Part shown: piece after piece, positions 37,337 to 49,400 of the stretch
Layout: each line of letters starts with the position of its first letter
Numbering within the stretch: the first letter of the stretch is position 1
Origin: Sclerodactyla briareus
Taxonomy: Eukaryota; Echinodermata; Holothuroidea; Dendrochirotida; Sclerodactylidae
Assembly (NCBI GenBank): GCA_026419785.1
Contig: JAODTK010005550.1
Span: 62,001-126,000, forward strand
Direction: 5' to 3'
DNA length: 64,000 nucleotides
Notes under the pieces: generated by a model
Databases searched by the model: none
What the model saw: the letters and a program-made list of their open reading frames with translations, nothing else
Told to the model about the DNA's origin: nothing
Translations under genes and position numbers: made by a program

Positions 37337-37902
37337 AACTTTTCTGTAAGCAGCGACCACAGTCAGACAGTGTTGTTTAGATATGGAACACTCAAGCCCC
37401 TGTACTGAAGTGCCTAATCACGTTGAATGCTAATTGAAATCTCTATGAACCCGATAGCGCCCTCTTTTCAAATTACAATTCAAGTGAAGGGCATCACTGA
37501 CTAAAGTTGTTTTGTAGCTGTCTGCACGAAAAGGCGATTTTCCCGGCTATGCTATATTAAGCATTGGGCATGGGTCTGCTCATGCGATGTCGTGCATGTT
37601 AACATAATGGCGCAAAACAAAAAAGAGCCAGTGTCAACCTTTCTGGTAGCAGCGACCACAGTCAGACAGTGTTGTTTAGATATGGAACACTCAAGCCCCT
37701 GTACTGAAGTGCCTAATCACTTGGGAATGCTAGGGCAATCTCTATGAGCCCGACAGCGCCCTTTTTTCAAATTACAATTCAAGTGAAGGGCATCACTGAC
37801 TAAAGTTGTTTTGTAGCTGTCTGTACAAAAAAGGCGATTTTCCCGGCTATGCTATATTAAGCATTGGGCATGGGTCTGCTCCATGCGATGTCGTGCAGTT
37901 TA
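37337..37902. repeat. tandem duplication, about 297-bp period
   Basis: Two direct copies (37337-37603 and 37634-37902) share gcagcgaccacagtcagaca, cactcaagcccctgtactga, gaagggcatcactgactaaa and ttttcccggctatgctatat almost base for base, with a few single-base indels. No coding content. Confidence 0.9.
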
Positions 37903-38339
37903 CATTGCATTGGAACTGTTTACACTGTTTCTTGGGGTGGGGGTCACTGTTGCCGAACTCGCGGTGTGTACATGAGACAGGCATCCCCCACGTCCGTTCA
38001 CAACAGCCTTAGCCATGAACGTGTATAATAGCTCCATGAAGACACTGAATTCCCCCTTCGTTGTTGCTTGAGCGGAGCACTACGTGACTATACGGGAGGA
38101 CGGAAACAGTAAGATCCAATATAGTTTAGAATTAGTGTTTGGTAGATCACCTAACCGGACCTCCCGGTTAACCTAAATGATGATGTTCAATATACATCAA
38201 CATAATTGCTAAGCGTTATCCTAGTTCATGCCAGTAGACCTACGACTAGTCCTTTTATTCGGTCGCTGTTTTTAGACTGAAAATATGCTGGCATTGAACT
38301 GATGTGGTTGAATCACGACAATAACAAATGTAAAACGAA

Positions 38340-38615
38340 CATAGTCCGCAGGCGCGCGTACCGAGAGATTTGTCTGAGGGGGGGGGGGGGCTTGAGGTCT
38401 GAACCCAGGGGAAGTGCGCCCTTATAAATGGCCTCACCCTCCCTCTTGGCAATAAGTACAATTCCTAGGCCCCTAGACCAGCTGCTGCAATATTTGCTAA
38501 GTAACAGCTTCAAAACCTCTACTGAACTGCAAACAATCAGTTTTTGCGTTTGAAAATGTATTGATCAATTGGGTCCTGGGGGTCCTGCCCCCCCCCCCTT
38601 GGGTATACGCACACT
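38340..38615 (-). repeat. dispersed C/G-tract repeat, reverse copy
   Basis: Inverted match of 7690-7945, with G13 at 38378-38390 and C11 at 38588-38598 in the places of C and G runs of the first copy. Confidence 0.6.
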
Positions 38616-38619
38616 GATT

Positions 38620-41490
38620 AGTTCGAACCAATTGGCTGCATTTACACTGGGAGACTGAATTGGAACACTAATAATTTGCTCAGATTACAGGTACATGCAT
38701 TTGCGCTAGGATAAATCGAAACACGGAAATGTTTTGCTCATATCAATATCTACCTTCAGTTCAGTTAGTAACATACGATTTGATACGCTCTTAATTTATT
38801 TTCTAATCAAGTGATCAGATTGTTTAATCTACACGATCGCGTGAATCCATTAAATAAATTTAACACTATATATAGCGGCGCACTTGTTCATGTGTTGTGC
38901 TGGGTGTGAGTAGTGTAAATTTTAGCTTCTCCTCAAAATATATTTTCAGGTTATCTTTCTGTTTCCCTCGAAACCCCACATTGAATCTTTTTTCTGCATG
39001 GAGTACACCACCCCGTCTCCTATTACGTTTGCTACGTTTGACCACGAAGATAGTCCTTGGTTATAGACCATGCAAGCTCGGACTTGTATTGTACATTGTA
39101 TTGATATGCTGCAGAACAGAAGTCAAGCCGTTTGCTATGCGCCCCGCATCCCCTTACCTCTCATAGCAGTGTTTATAGTGACTGTAATTCGGTCGCATGA
39201 TTGTTGCTTTTTGTCAGAAAAATAGAATATGTTCTGTTCGACGGACCCCTTTTAGTCGAGATTCATTTTTAACTCGAGATCGTCAGTGCATGTTATACTT
39301 TCCACGGCCGTAGTTATGGGGTTTCTGCAGCCAGACGCGATCGAATTGGTATTTTCGAATATTTAGTGTGTTTGTTCTGGTGCTTATGCAGTGTATCTGA
39401 CACCCGTTTCGTAGAAACACTCACTGAGGAAGATGTTCCAAATTCTTCCATATGAATTCTAAGTTTGAAGCAGAAAAGAGGATGAGTCGGGGCATATTTT
39501 TGGCAAGATCCATAGATAGAGAGTAAAACCAAACTGAATGCGTTTCACGATGTTACACACAAAAGTGCACTACCTCTCTTTGAGTTTGTTGTCTTTGCGA
39601 GACTTTGAATCTTTGAACAGGGGCACAACATACGTGGTCTCGTGTGAGTCATGTCCTCTCCAGGTAATATAATAGCGCCATGGTCGGACAAGCCACAGTC
39701 CCCGCTGGTGTGAGTGATTATAATCATCTAGACACAAGAAACGAAAAAATTCAATGGCGAATTATTTGGTAATTATCCCGTCAACACTATTCGTTGTGTT
39801 ACGAGAGAGAAGGTCGAAACTAGCGGCCGCAGGGGCTGTGCCGTCCTTCTAATTCGGCTGTCCGCGTTCAAGATTTGAATTAGGCCTACAGAGATAGTTT
39901 AGACCGTAGGCGTTAGTCCATGATGTTTCGAGTACGGATTTAGGCTAATATATGGATGATATAATTTTGACGTATTGTTCTCTTACTAGTTTTTCCCCCT
40001 CTGTTAGTTTTTTTCTTCTATTAGACATATTTTAGTAAATCCGTCGGTTAACCCACGTACAACACCAATAATAACACACAAGAACTGGCGGCAACCTTGA
40101 AAAATCAATCACAACGTTAAAAATGAAAATAGCAAACTCCAGACTTACAAAACAACAAGGCATTTATTTTTCGAGATAGCCTTGACGGTTTCAGCATCCA
40201 AGAAAGTCACACCAAGATTAGGGGGTCAAGATGCTTTGATTACTTGTGTATGAACAAACTTTTACCACGAAACAACCTTTGCCGAAGGGATACTCCTATT
40301 TGCAATAGAAACCAATCCTTCCTCGGTGTTTCATTGTTTGACAACGTCGCCAGTCAAGGCTATCCCGGGGATCCGGGAGAATCAAAAATGTCAAGTCGGA
40401 AGGAAACTGCACAGGCTCTTCGGATAAGGTGGGTACCACAAGCACACTTGCATATCAGGGATTTACCCCGAATCGGTTCGTATTTAGAGGGTTAAACAAC
40501 TTTTAGTGGTTCGTGAGGAGCAAGTAGCGATGCTTCTCGAGCGGCCATTTCATCATCTTGAACACGAATTTGTTTGTTCTGCCAAAAAAAGGCCTCCGAA
40601 AGTTAATTGTCATTTTTGAACGAGTTCTGTTATTGAGCATCCCGACACAGTTATCTCTAGTCGTAATCGGCCTCCGCCAATCGACATCGGTGAATTATGT
40701 CGCGAAATTGTTTGTCGTTACTTTTACGGCATCTGAAGACACATCAAACCGAAGCGATATATCTCACAGAATCACGAATTATATCATGCTTCACTAAAGT
40801 CATCATTTCGCGCGGATTGAGGATGACGCGCGCTCACCTTGTTTACATGCGACTTGGTATCAGGGCGGCCGCGTTCATGGTATATATAGTATAGCTCTTT
40901 AGGCGTCGATTCAGCCAGGTTAATTCCAGCGTCACCCTGTTTCTCATTGAGTTCAGATGCGACCATAAAACAATCGCCCATGCTTTGATTAATAGCAGTC
41001 CAGTCGAACCAGATAACATAGGGACGGACAGTGTGCATGCGAGTAGGGAAGTTGCTATCGGAAATTACCGAAAAAATTATTAGCTTTTCTGGTGGGCCTT
41101 CTCAATGAGTTTCTCGTGCATGTCAGGCAGGATCGCAGAAATCCCGCCAAAACGGATCATTATTCGTGTCATTCAGTATCTCACCGTTGAATCGTTTCGG
41201 CTATCGCAAATAACCTCAGACGTAACTTGTTGTCGTACAGAGTTTTGAAGTTTTGAGTTTTTTTTTTAATGTTTATTCTTGATTAGAGGCTTTGCCATCT
41301 CACCTGGTTGAAAAACTCCCTGTTACATTCCTTGTGGATTAAAGTGTTCGTTTCTTGACAATGTGCGCCTGCAGCTCATGCCTCAATAAGAGAGCTTCCA
41401 TTACTGTAGCTTTTGACCTAATATACGGCAACTTCACACGCTATTGCAGTGCTTCACGACTGCCTTATTACGTTGAGGAAAATCTCAAGG
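38620..41490. other. between the two receptors; nothing recognised
   Basis: No TM7 motif (NPxxY) was found for the first receptor. Open frames stay under 90 codons and lack motifs. Confidence 0.4.
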
Positions 41491-43030
41491 ATGGAGGAGT
41501 CGTCTACGTATTATACTCAGATTTCACAGAGCTTCCGACAGCCACCACGAGACCCGATTGATGCTACAATCTTGCCGAGGGAGCGGCAACGGGGCATCGT
41601 ACTACCACATTTCTCTTCTGTTCTCGGTCGCTGGTGTGGGGAACGTTCTTTCAATCTGGTAGCCCTGAAAATCATCTCCAATAATGCGAAGGATCTTCAG
41701 ACTCTCTAGTGGTTTGCTTGTCGGTCAACGATTCTCCTCGTTGATTATGTACCCATTCAGTTTCTTTCATATCGACCCGGAGTGGCGGTGGGTGGCTACC
41801 AGCTCACGTGCATCTCCAGTATTACTTCGCTTGGTCGTGTCTAAGATGTCCTTCTTCATCATCCTCCTAACGATAGACCGCTACGTGGCACTCGTGAAAC
41901 CTATCTACTACAGGACCGAGTTCAACTGTAGGAGAATCATCACCGGGTTCTTGGCCTGCTTCGTCTTCAGCTCGGCAGCACCCTCATCACTCCTATTCTG
42001 GAAGGGGACACCATTACCTTGCTAATGGATGGTACCTCTGGCCTCAAACTCCTGGTCTGAAGACAGCGTCTACGATCTCGCTAGCTGGCCTGTTACGGAT
42101 GCTTTACCTCCGCGGATGATCCGTCGTGTTTCTGTTCGATCCGAATCGCGTGGCTCGTGGCAGCTGTTTAAACTGAAGAAACGGATGAGGCGGACGAGTG
42201 GACGCCATATGCTTTCGGTTTCCCGGTCTATATCGAGGTCGACTAAATCCAGTCGAGATCACAGCTCCGAGTCGAACAGTGACGGTAACGCCCTCAGAAG
42301 CTGGTAAAAACTCAGTCGGGATCACACACGAGAGACGTCAATCGGTGTAGAAGCTAGATCAATAAATTCCTATGGTAACCAGAGTCGAACGTTTGACGAA
42401 AACCAAAATCCGCTAAACCGATTGGTGAAGAAGTTGAGGCCAGAGATCACGCAGAGAAATACCAAACAGCGGAAAACCAGGTGACACCGGGGGAAAGCTG
42501 GGAGAGCAAATTGGAGAAGCCACTGTTGCTGGTGAAAACAATGACGTAATAATAGCGCCGATGGACAAAATGACACTGGACGTACGAAGTCCCGGGTTGA
42601 CTGCTTTGAACGAGAATTCATACTCGTCTCCGAGAGGGCAGATGCGCTCGGCTAGGTTTAATCGAAACAGCATCAGAGAGACAAACAACAGAACTGTGGC
42701 TAGATCAGCAAAAATAAGTGAAGATTATAGGCGGGAAACCGATAGAATTTCCAGTGGCAGCTCATTACGGCCGGCCATGATAAGCTGGGACCATAACCTG
42801 GGAGATTATGGAGATCCATTCGACGAGCCCAGCGAATCACCGAATTTGGGTCAGAATTACAAAGCTGGCAGGACAGCTCATTTTGCGAGGTCTAGTAGAG
42901 AGACGGCAGTACCGGATCGCCGGCGGACCCCCTCCCGAACAGGGAGAGTCGTATCGGCGCTGTGGTGCTCGTAATATCGGTAATTTTCTTGATTGCCTGG
43001 TCTCCCTCCCTTTGAGTGTGGCCAATGGAA
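41491..43030 (+). CDS. class A GPCR paralogue, frame-broken, TM1-TM6
   Basis: Starts ATG GAG GAG at 41491 and parallels the receptor at 35798. TM1 reads HISLLFSVAGVGNVLSIW (41606-41659), then VALKIISN. TM3 ends KMSFFIILLTIDRYVALV, with DRY at 41876-41884, followed by KPIYYRTEF and TM4 (ITGFLACFVFSS). Loop 2 is NGWYLWPQTPG, matching RGWYVCLNSPG in the paralogue. TM5 is poorly preserved or deleted. A long charged third loop (42561-42945) leads to TM6, AVVLVISVIFLIAWSPSL (42956-43012). TM2 is eroded. It has more frame changes and a missing TM5, so it looks more like a real pseudogene than the first copy, unless the sequence is poor. The TM7 exon at 47933 is the nearest candidate for its 3' end. 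Confidence 0.7.
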
Positions 43031-43156
43031 ACATGTAGGCCTATCCAGTCTCATTTATTTTAACGTCGATACGTGACCTGTCTTTCCCTACAGTTGTAAT
43101 TGCCTTCTTTGGCTGCAGTCGTTGCCATCTATTCAACCTCCTAATCTATACTCCAC

Positions 43157-43371
43157 TACTGAAAATGTTGTGTAGAATGTACAAAACACACGTGTAACTA
43201 CACACTTATCCCTGTGTAGTGTCAAATCAACCAATCACGTGACAATCTGCACAATTTGTTATTTTTTTAACATAACCCTTACACACAATGTTGTGTAATT
43301 TCTTCACACACACCGGGATATATGTGCTGGTTACACAGTGTGTTTTAATATACACACATTTTCAGACTGTA
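43157..43371. mobile_element. MITE with TGAAAATGTTGTGTA inverted ends
   Basis: Left TACTGAAAATGTTGTGTAGA pairs with right TATACACACATTTTCAGACTGTA; inner acacacgtgtaa pairs with ttacacagtgtgt. TA at each end suggests a TA-targeting family. Noncoding. Confidence 0.65.
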
Positions 43372-43639
43372 GGTACCTCTAACTAACTGGCGATTCCATG
43401 AATTATTCGACGTTTGCTGATATTTTTTATTATAGATTAATAGAACGCAAACCTAGTAAAACGACCTGTCGTACTCTCAGAGAGGCCCGTTTATTGGTGT
43501 ACAGCTTGATCACTACCAGTCAGCATGTAGGTTCGTTATGTCCACCCCACCCGGTAACCCTCCTCTTTTCTCATGAAATGGAGCCACAGCGCGTATGTAC
43601 CTCTCCCAATCTGGTGTTCAATCTACACTGTGATCAATT

Positions 43640-43803
43640 ATTGTAAAATTCAAGTAAATTACTGGCAACTCTGCTCGCCAGTAATTTACGGTAATTTTAC
43701 AATAAACTACGAAATTTAAGCCAAATGTTATTGCCTGTAATTTCACTGTGAAATTCACAGTAGTTTACGGTAAAATTAACAGTAATTTGGCAGCAGAGTT
43801 AAT
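43640..43803. mobile_element. MITE-like element with a near-perfect hairpin
   Basis: ATTGTAAAATT (43640) pairs with AATTTTACAAT (43693-43703), and GTAAATTACTGGC (43654) pairs with GCCAGTAATTTAC (43677-43689) round a 10-base loop. A further arm with taaaattaacagtaatttgg and gcagagttaa follows. Confidence 0.65.
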
Positions 43804-45129
43804 ATTCACTGTAAATTCTACGAATTGTTCACAGTGGAGTGTGAATCTGCGCCTTTTCCTACTCAACGCCCGTGGCCATGACCACCACAAATCCAAATAG
43901 TCTTTCAAAGCCCCAATACCAGCATTTCTTCCTTGTGTTAGCAGCTTCATGATGTGGTTTTTCATAACGAATTTTTTTTTAATAAGTCTGTTCAAAAGTT
44001 CCATGCTCACGATACATATGTTGCATGGCGGTTAACGCGGATGTAATATTCCCACTTTGAGGCATTGAGCGAATCGTGAGGCGACGCGAATGTCAATCTA
44101 ATTTGGTTATCGAAAGTCTTCACGACCCCCAATGACCACATTTCCCATTTTCTTGAAATCCAACGAGGTTTTGAAAAACGAGTAATTATGTGACGACACT
44201 CGCTCCCGACCTCCCATATGCAGTATGGCTGTATGACATGTCACAGGCATCGGCGGCGATCGACAACGCAAATTTTACAAAAAAGGTACGAATGTAATAG
44301 GGTGGTGGAATGCCTCACTCCACGGACACGTACTGATAAATAATCGCAAAACTGCAACTAAACAAACAGCCAGAATACCTAAGTTCTGATTGTGTCTGAT
44401 TCGTTTTACTCGATTTGATTCTACGGTCCAGGAAGGCCATTGAAGCCATCTCTGATAACCACTCTACCATTCTTCATCCATGAGTTGAATGGTTTGTTGC
44501 TACTTCAGTACTTGAAACGTATAAACTTTTTATGTGGGCTAGTTGCACCCGCATGCACGCATTTCTCAGTTTTTTGGTGCAGTATTTGCCCGTATAATAG
44601 GCCAGCCTAGTAGTTCAAATAAAGCAATAGAGGTCGTCCCATATTATTATTTTTATTTTATTATAATCTAGACACATTAATATCATTTGTTTTCCATACA
44701 GCATCTCACCAACGCCACTTAATCCTCTCAAGTTTGGTACTGGTCGTTCATGGTCTACACATTAAAATCAATTCATAAATCTTGATTTGTATATGTATCG
44801 GCACATGGCATGCGTACCTTGAAGGCAGTTCCAGTTTTATTGCATTTCCTCTTTTAAAAGACGTTCATTTTCGAAGTAGGGCGATCAACGGAAATGAAAA
44901 CACTGAAAATTATTATCAAAACAGTCCACATTAGGAGTGAACCCGAACGCCGAATCGGAAATTGATGAATTTGAATACTTCGAGGAGCTGCATGGAGCAC
45001 AAATATTCGGGGTTCGGTGACATCCTGTCCCGCACACTGCGAGTATTCAGGGGCGGCGATATGTTTTGTTACAAAATATTGGGTGGGGGCATTGGGTTAG
45101 TACCATCTGAACGGAGCGTACCATCGTTG
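43804..45129. other. no gene recognised
   Basis: AT-rich sequence without a recognised motif. May be receptor intron if the TM7 exon at 47933 belongs to the gene at 41491. Confidence 0.35.
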
Positions 45130-45790
45130 GCGCGTTAGCGCACAAGGAAGTTCTTCGTTTACGACATCCCAGATTGCAGGAAACGGCATCTCCTGAACCG
45201 TAAGGCAGTAATCTAAGCCTAAAATTGCAATAAATTCCAAAAATCCATATTTCAGCAAGTTTTGAAGGAATTGATCGATTATCATTACAATTCAGGGCCT
45301 GCGCCACAAACAGGGATGCGACAAAGGTACAGGAAAATTTTCGTTTTATAGACCCCCCAGATTGCAGGAAACGGCACTCCCCGGGTTTAATGGCAGTAAG
45401 CAACGTCCCAAAATTGGCAATCAATTTCAGAATTCATCTTCCGCAGAGAACGTTCTCGAAGGAACTGATTGATGTTTATTCCTTACAATTGGGCCGACCA
45501 CTAGTGGACGCGTAGGGTACCAGGCAAATTTTTAGGCCTGACGATCCCCCAGAATCTGGAATCGGTGCCTCCCAAGTCTTATGACAGTATGCAACACTCC
45601 TCAAATTTCTGAATGCGTTTGAATGAACTGATCATGTTTATTCATTGCAATTCCCGCCACCATCAGTTGACGCGTAGCGTACAGGAAAGTAGTCTCAAAG
45701 ACGACCCCCCCCCCCCCCTTCAATTGAGGCAGGAGCGGCACTTCCGTGCCTTATGCAGTAGCAATCACTGGAATTGACAATAAACTTTTG
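45130..45790. repeat. diverged tandem repeat, four units of 158-192 bp
   Basis: Units begin near 45136, 45328, 45517 and 45675. Each has a phrase like gtacaggaaaattttc, then acccccagattgcaggaaacggcactcc, and ends near gaactgatngatgttnatt. A C14 run is in the last unit (45705-45718). Similar single units lie at about 48700 and 49250. Confidence 0.7.
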
Positions 45791-47323
45791 AGAACTGACG
45801 ATGTTAATCCATAGCTCTGTTTTGGAGATCTTCCATCGAGGACCCTTCCAGTTGGCTGGAGGTTGCCAGCATCTTGAGATTTGGCTTGAACAACTGTCAT
45901 GGAAAAAGTTGTGTATTTTCGGGCATTTGACTAAAATGAATTGACCAGTCAGCAAAAAATTCGGTCATTTTCGGATTGTTTCCGTTCAAATATTTCGTAC
46001 ACTTTTCTCCTGTCTCAGAATTTTTCGCCCCGCTCCTCGCCTGTAATATATGTGCCGATATGTCAATCACGTAAACCTCCATACTGATGTGCACGGTCCC
46101 CTGCCTGTCAAATGTATTTCTTCACATATAGCTTTCATCTTTTATTAGGAAGCTGTGTGCAGTGTTAAGAAAATGGCAGTTGGATTCCGGTCCGGCATTG
46201 TTGTAGTGGGGAGAGGGGGGGGGTGCAACATGACTCATGTCCAACAATTTTCCGTTGTGGCCTACCATATGTTCACCACACTTGAAGATGACACGTATGG
46301 AGAAGAATCATATCGAATCTGACTAAGTTATTGTATATATGGCCACTGTATTAATACCAATTAAATGAAGAGATAGGCTACAGCATACACGCTCCATCCC
46401 GATTTTTTTTGGCGTCTCAACATACAATTTAGACAATCTAATAAGAAATATGAGTTTTTTGTGTGTGTTTTCTGGCCGTTACAGGGGTGTACATATATTA
46501 TAGGATTTTTTCACCAGTCGGCAAAATATTGGGGGGGGGGGGGGATTTGATATTATGTCCCCCATCAGAAAATATTGGGGGACATGCTCCCCCCCCCCCC
46601 TCCGGATCACCGCCCATGGATTCACCATCCAAATTGTCACAATTTCAATCACGTTATCAGTGTTGGGAGAGGGAATAAGGGTTTCGTGCTAATTGCTGAA
46701 ATCCCTCACCGAAAATAAGGTCAAAGTCCCACTTATAATAAATCCCAGCAGGGTAGGGAATCCCTCTTGAAATAAAAAAGCTTCCTGCCAACACTGCAGG
46801 TTATGGCATCATATGGAGGTCTTTACGCGGGCTGTTCTTTCCATGCTACGTCTAATGCATAATGACAATGGCGCCGATTTGGGCTTCACCCAATGAAACC
46901 GTGCCGTCGGCATACCACAGTGCTAATGAACCTCGTGACTTTTATGAAATTCCTTGGAATACGTGGTACGACAGTGGTTATTTGACTCGACTCGGCCGTA
47001 AGAGATAGCAACGGCAAATGATATGCAGCGTACACGATTTTCTGGTCCGTTTAATTGGTTCGTAATTGCACCTAATTACTAGCTTTATATACCTCACCGT
47101 GAATACTGTTCTGGAGTAAACAAACAAAATATACGGCTAGTAACATTTAAGCGCATTACTGTATATAGTGAAACACTATATTGCGATATGGCTATCATGT
47201 ATCAGTGGCAATTCGTCCCTGGCAACCTTTTTTTACCTCTCCTCCTAAAACCTCTCCTCATTTGGCTTGACCTCTCCGTGTTTTTCTCTATACCTCGGAA
47301 TCCTACCCGGATCTGGGAGGTTG

Positions 47324-47364
<41 letters not shown>

Positions 47365-47932
47365 CATTTTCCCCCAGACTTCCACGTATTTGCATAACAC
47401 CAGGTACACAATGATAAATTAAAAATCCGGTTCTATTTGCAGTGGGTGGGTGCTGCGGGATATATATGAGACCACGCTTGTCATTAGTCCGCTATATGCG
47501 TTATTACACACAAAAAACGGGCTAGGTCGATCTCGATTCTAGATCATTTATTTCATCCTCTCCCAGTCCATAGATGAAGGTAGTGTTAGTAATGAGGTAA
47601 AGAAGCTTAGTTCACGACGTTCCTTCACATGGCCACTTGAGGGCCTTGGTTTTGTGTGAAGACGTTATTGTCTTGACACGTCGAAACACCGGAAGCTCAA
47701 CTACGGGACCTCAGTTCGTTCTTTGCCGTATGTACGAAACAGTGGTGTATTACTTAGTAAGTAGCATCTTTCGAAGTTATTCAATTAGCTTCATAATAGA
47801 ATGTGCGCCCATAACGTTACGCTTCCGATCGCCCTCCAGTCTTTGGCAGTAATGTCGGAAAATATTCAAGACTCCCTAATAATGGACAATTAAACCAACT
47901 ATGTCTATTTTAGTAATCTTGTATGTTCGCAG
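45791..47932. other. no gene recognised; G/C runs and ATT tract
   Basis: G14 (46531-46544) and C12 (46589-46600) runs are close together, each next to aatattggggg, and could pair. An ATT microsatellite lies at 47325-47364. Confidence 0.5.
47325..47364. repeat. ATT microsatellite
   Basis: About 13 tandem att triplets. Confidence 0.95.
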
Positions 47933-48139
47933 GGGACGATCATTTTTCAACAAGCCTCTCCAACTCTACAATCAAAGGATCGGACATTGGCATAAGGATC
48001 GGTTTTGCCAACCACCGCACTCAATCCGCTGCTCTACGGCCTCCTAAATAGACCTATCGACGCGGTTATGGTATTTCTGAGAGTTGGGCTGCAACATTAT
48101 TGTTGCCTCGTCAAAAGACCCGAAGGTAGTAGTCGTTAG
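47933..48139 (+). CDS. GPCR TM7 and C-tail exon
   Basis: A splice acceptor (tgtatgttcgcag) ends at 47932. The exon reads DDHFSTSLSNSTIKG, then DIGIRIGFA, and after a one-base frame change TTALNPLLYGLLNRPID, ending in a stop at 48137-48139. NPLLY (48023-48037) is the NPxxY motif of TM7, and NRP with following basic residues is helix 8. The Arg of GIRIGF lies nine residues before the Asn, the same spacing as the ligand-contacting Arg of TM7 in prostanoid receptors. With TM1-TM6 on one exon and TM7 on the next, gene structure also fits that family. It may serve the receptor at 41491, giving an intron of about 4.9 kb. Open frames after the stop up to 48523 may hold more tail if the stop is an artefact. 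Confidence 0.65.
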
Positions 48140-48523
48140 AGCTGAAGAGCTCGAATGACAAAGCAATTTGACAGAAAAAAGCAGTCCATGGTCTTTCTAC
48201 AAACGTGGACCAAAGCGCTAACCTATTCACCCCGATCACGTTTAGGGAGCCGGTTGGGCCTCCGACAATCCGGCTCGCAGAGGGAAAGTCACAACAGCTA
48301 AGACACCATCCGGTGGTATGCAAGGTTTAGGAAGAATAAGAAGTCTCCAATGAGCACCAGGGTACAGGGCGCATGGGATGATGACGACTGTCTCAGCAGG
48401 CCAGCAGGGTTCGCAACCCGGTCCTTGCGATTTACGTGGGAACAGCCCGGGGCTGAGCTAGACTGGGCTAGAAATTTGAATTCTAGAGCGCGTTGGGGAG
48501 AGGGAGGTATATACATGGAAATA
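48140..48523 (+). other. possible receptor C-tail continuation
   Basis: After the stop, the same frame is open again for long runs, with basic and Ser-rich stretches, to a TGA at 48523. No motif proves it is coding. Confidence 0.25.
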
Positions 48524-48639
48524 TGAGAAATACTTATTGATGGTGTAAAAATAAGTGGGAAAATTCAAGCTTTGAAACTGACCTCAATGAATTTCCACTT
48601 CCACCAATGCTCACGATACAGTTGATATCGCCAGTGATA

Positions 48640-49400
48640 GTGGCGTAGCTAAGATTTGTTTCAGTGGGGGCCCTGGAGGAGGGATGGACCCGTTTAGGGG
48701 GTCGGCATGTCACATCTAAGCGGAGCGCCACAATGGTGACGCGGACGTTGCAGAAAATTTCAGCAAATTAGACCTCCTCGGATGGCAGGAAATGGCATTC
48801 TTTACCTATCATGAAGCCCAGTTTCCGTCATAAAATGGTGAGCATGGAAATTGCCCCAAATCTCAAAAAGTTGCAGAGTAACATTCCAGGCAATCCCGTT
48901 CAGTAGGCCCACGACAGAGACACTATACTATTGGGCGAGGAAGCGCGCAAGTTCTGCCACATTTTTAGGGCATTCAACAAAAAGAATGTGCACTCAGTAT
49001 AGCGAATATTTGCGGTAACTCTTTCACTTGTGCATGCCATTTAGTGCGATAATAGCACACGAAAACACCTATTCCGTTCCCCCCACATTGTTTGTTTTCA
49101 CCTAGGTTGGTATAAGCCATACTCTGAAATTTTTGGCATTTGCAGGCGGCGATGATGTGCAACTAGTCAGGGACCGCGGAGTGAGTATAAAAGTGAGGTG
49201 CTGATAATTGATGCGGCCCACCCATATCTAAGCGGAAGAGCCCACCACGTCGGCGCGAAGCGTACCTGAGAATTTTCCGTCTCACATATCGCCTTAGATC
49301 GCAGGGAAAAAACACTTTTTCAACCACAGTAAAAACACTCCTAAAATTGAGGAGTTACGTCCAGAAAGTTTCATTTTGAGGAAAAATAACTTGAAACGAA
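48640..49400. repeat. dispersed relatives of the 45130 tandem units
   Basis: Two loose copies (about 48650-48860 and 49210-49400) share gcggagcgccac / gcggaagagccc, a gtcggcgcgaagcgtacc-like phrase, aaaattttc-like run and ggcaggaaatggcattc / cgcagggaaaaaacac. Confidence 0.45.

Noticed and set aside
45047-45424. 125-codon - strand frame
   Set aside because: It spans two units of the tandem repeat and does not stay open in the other units.
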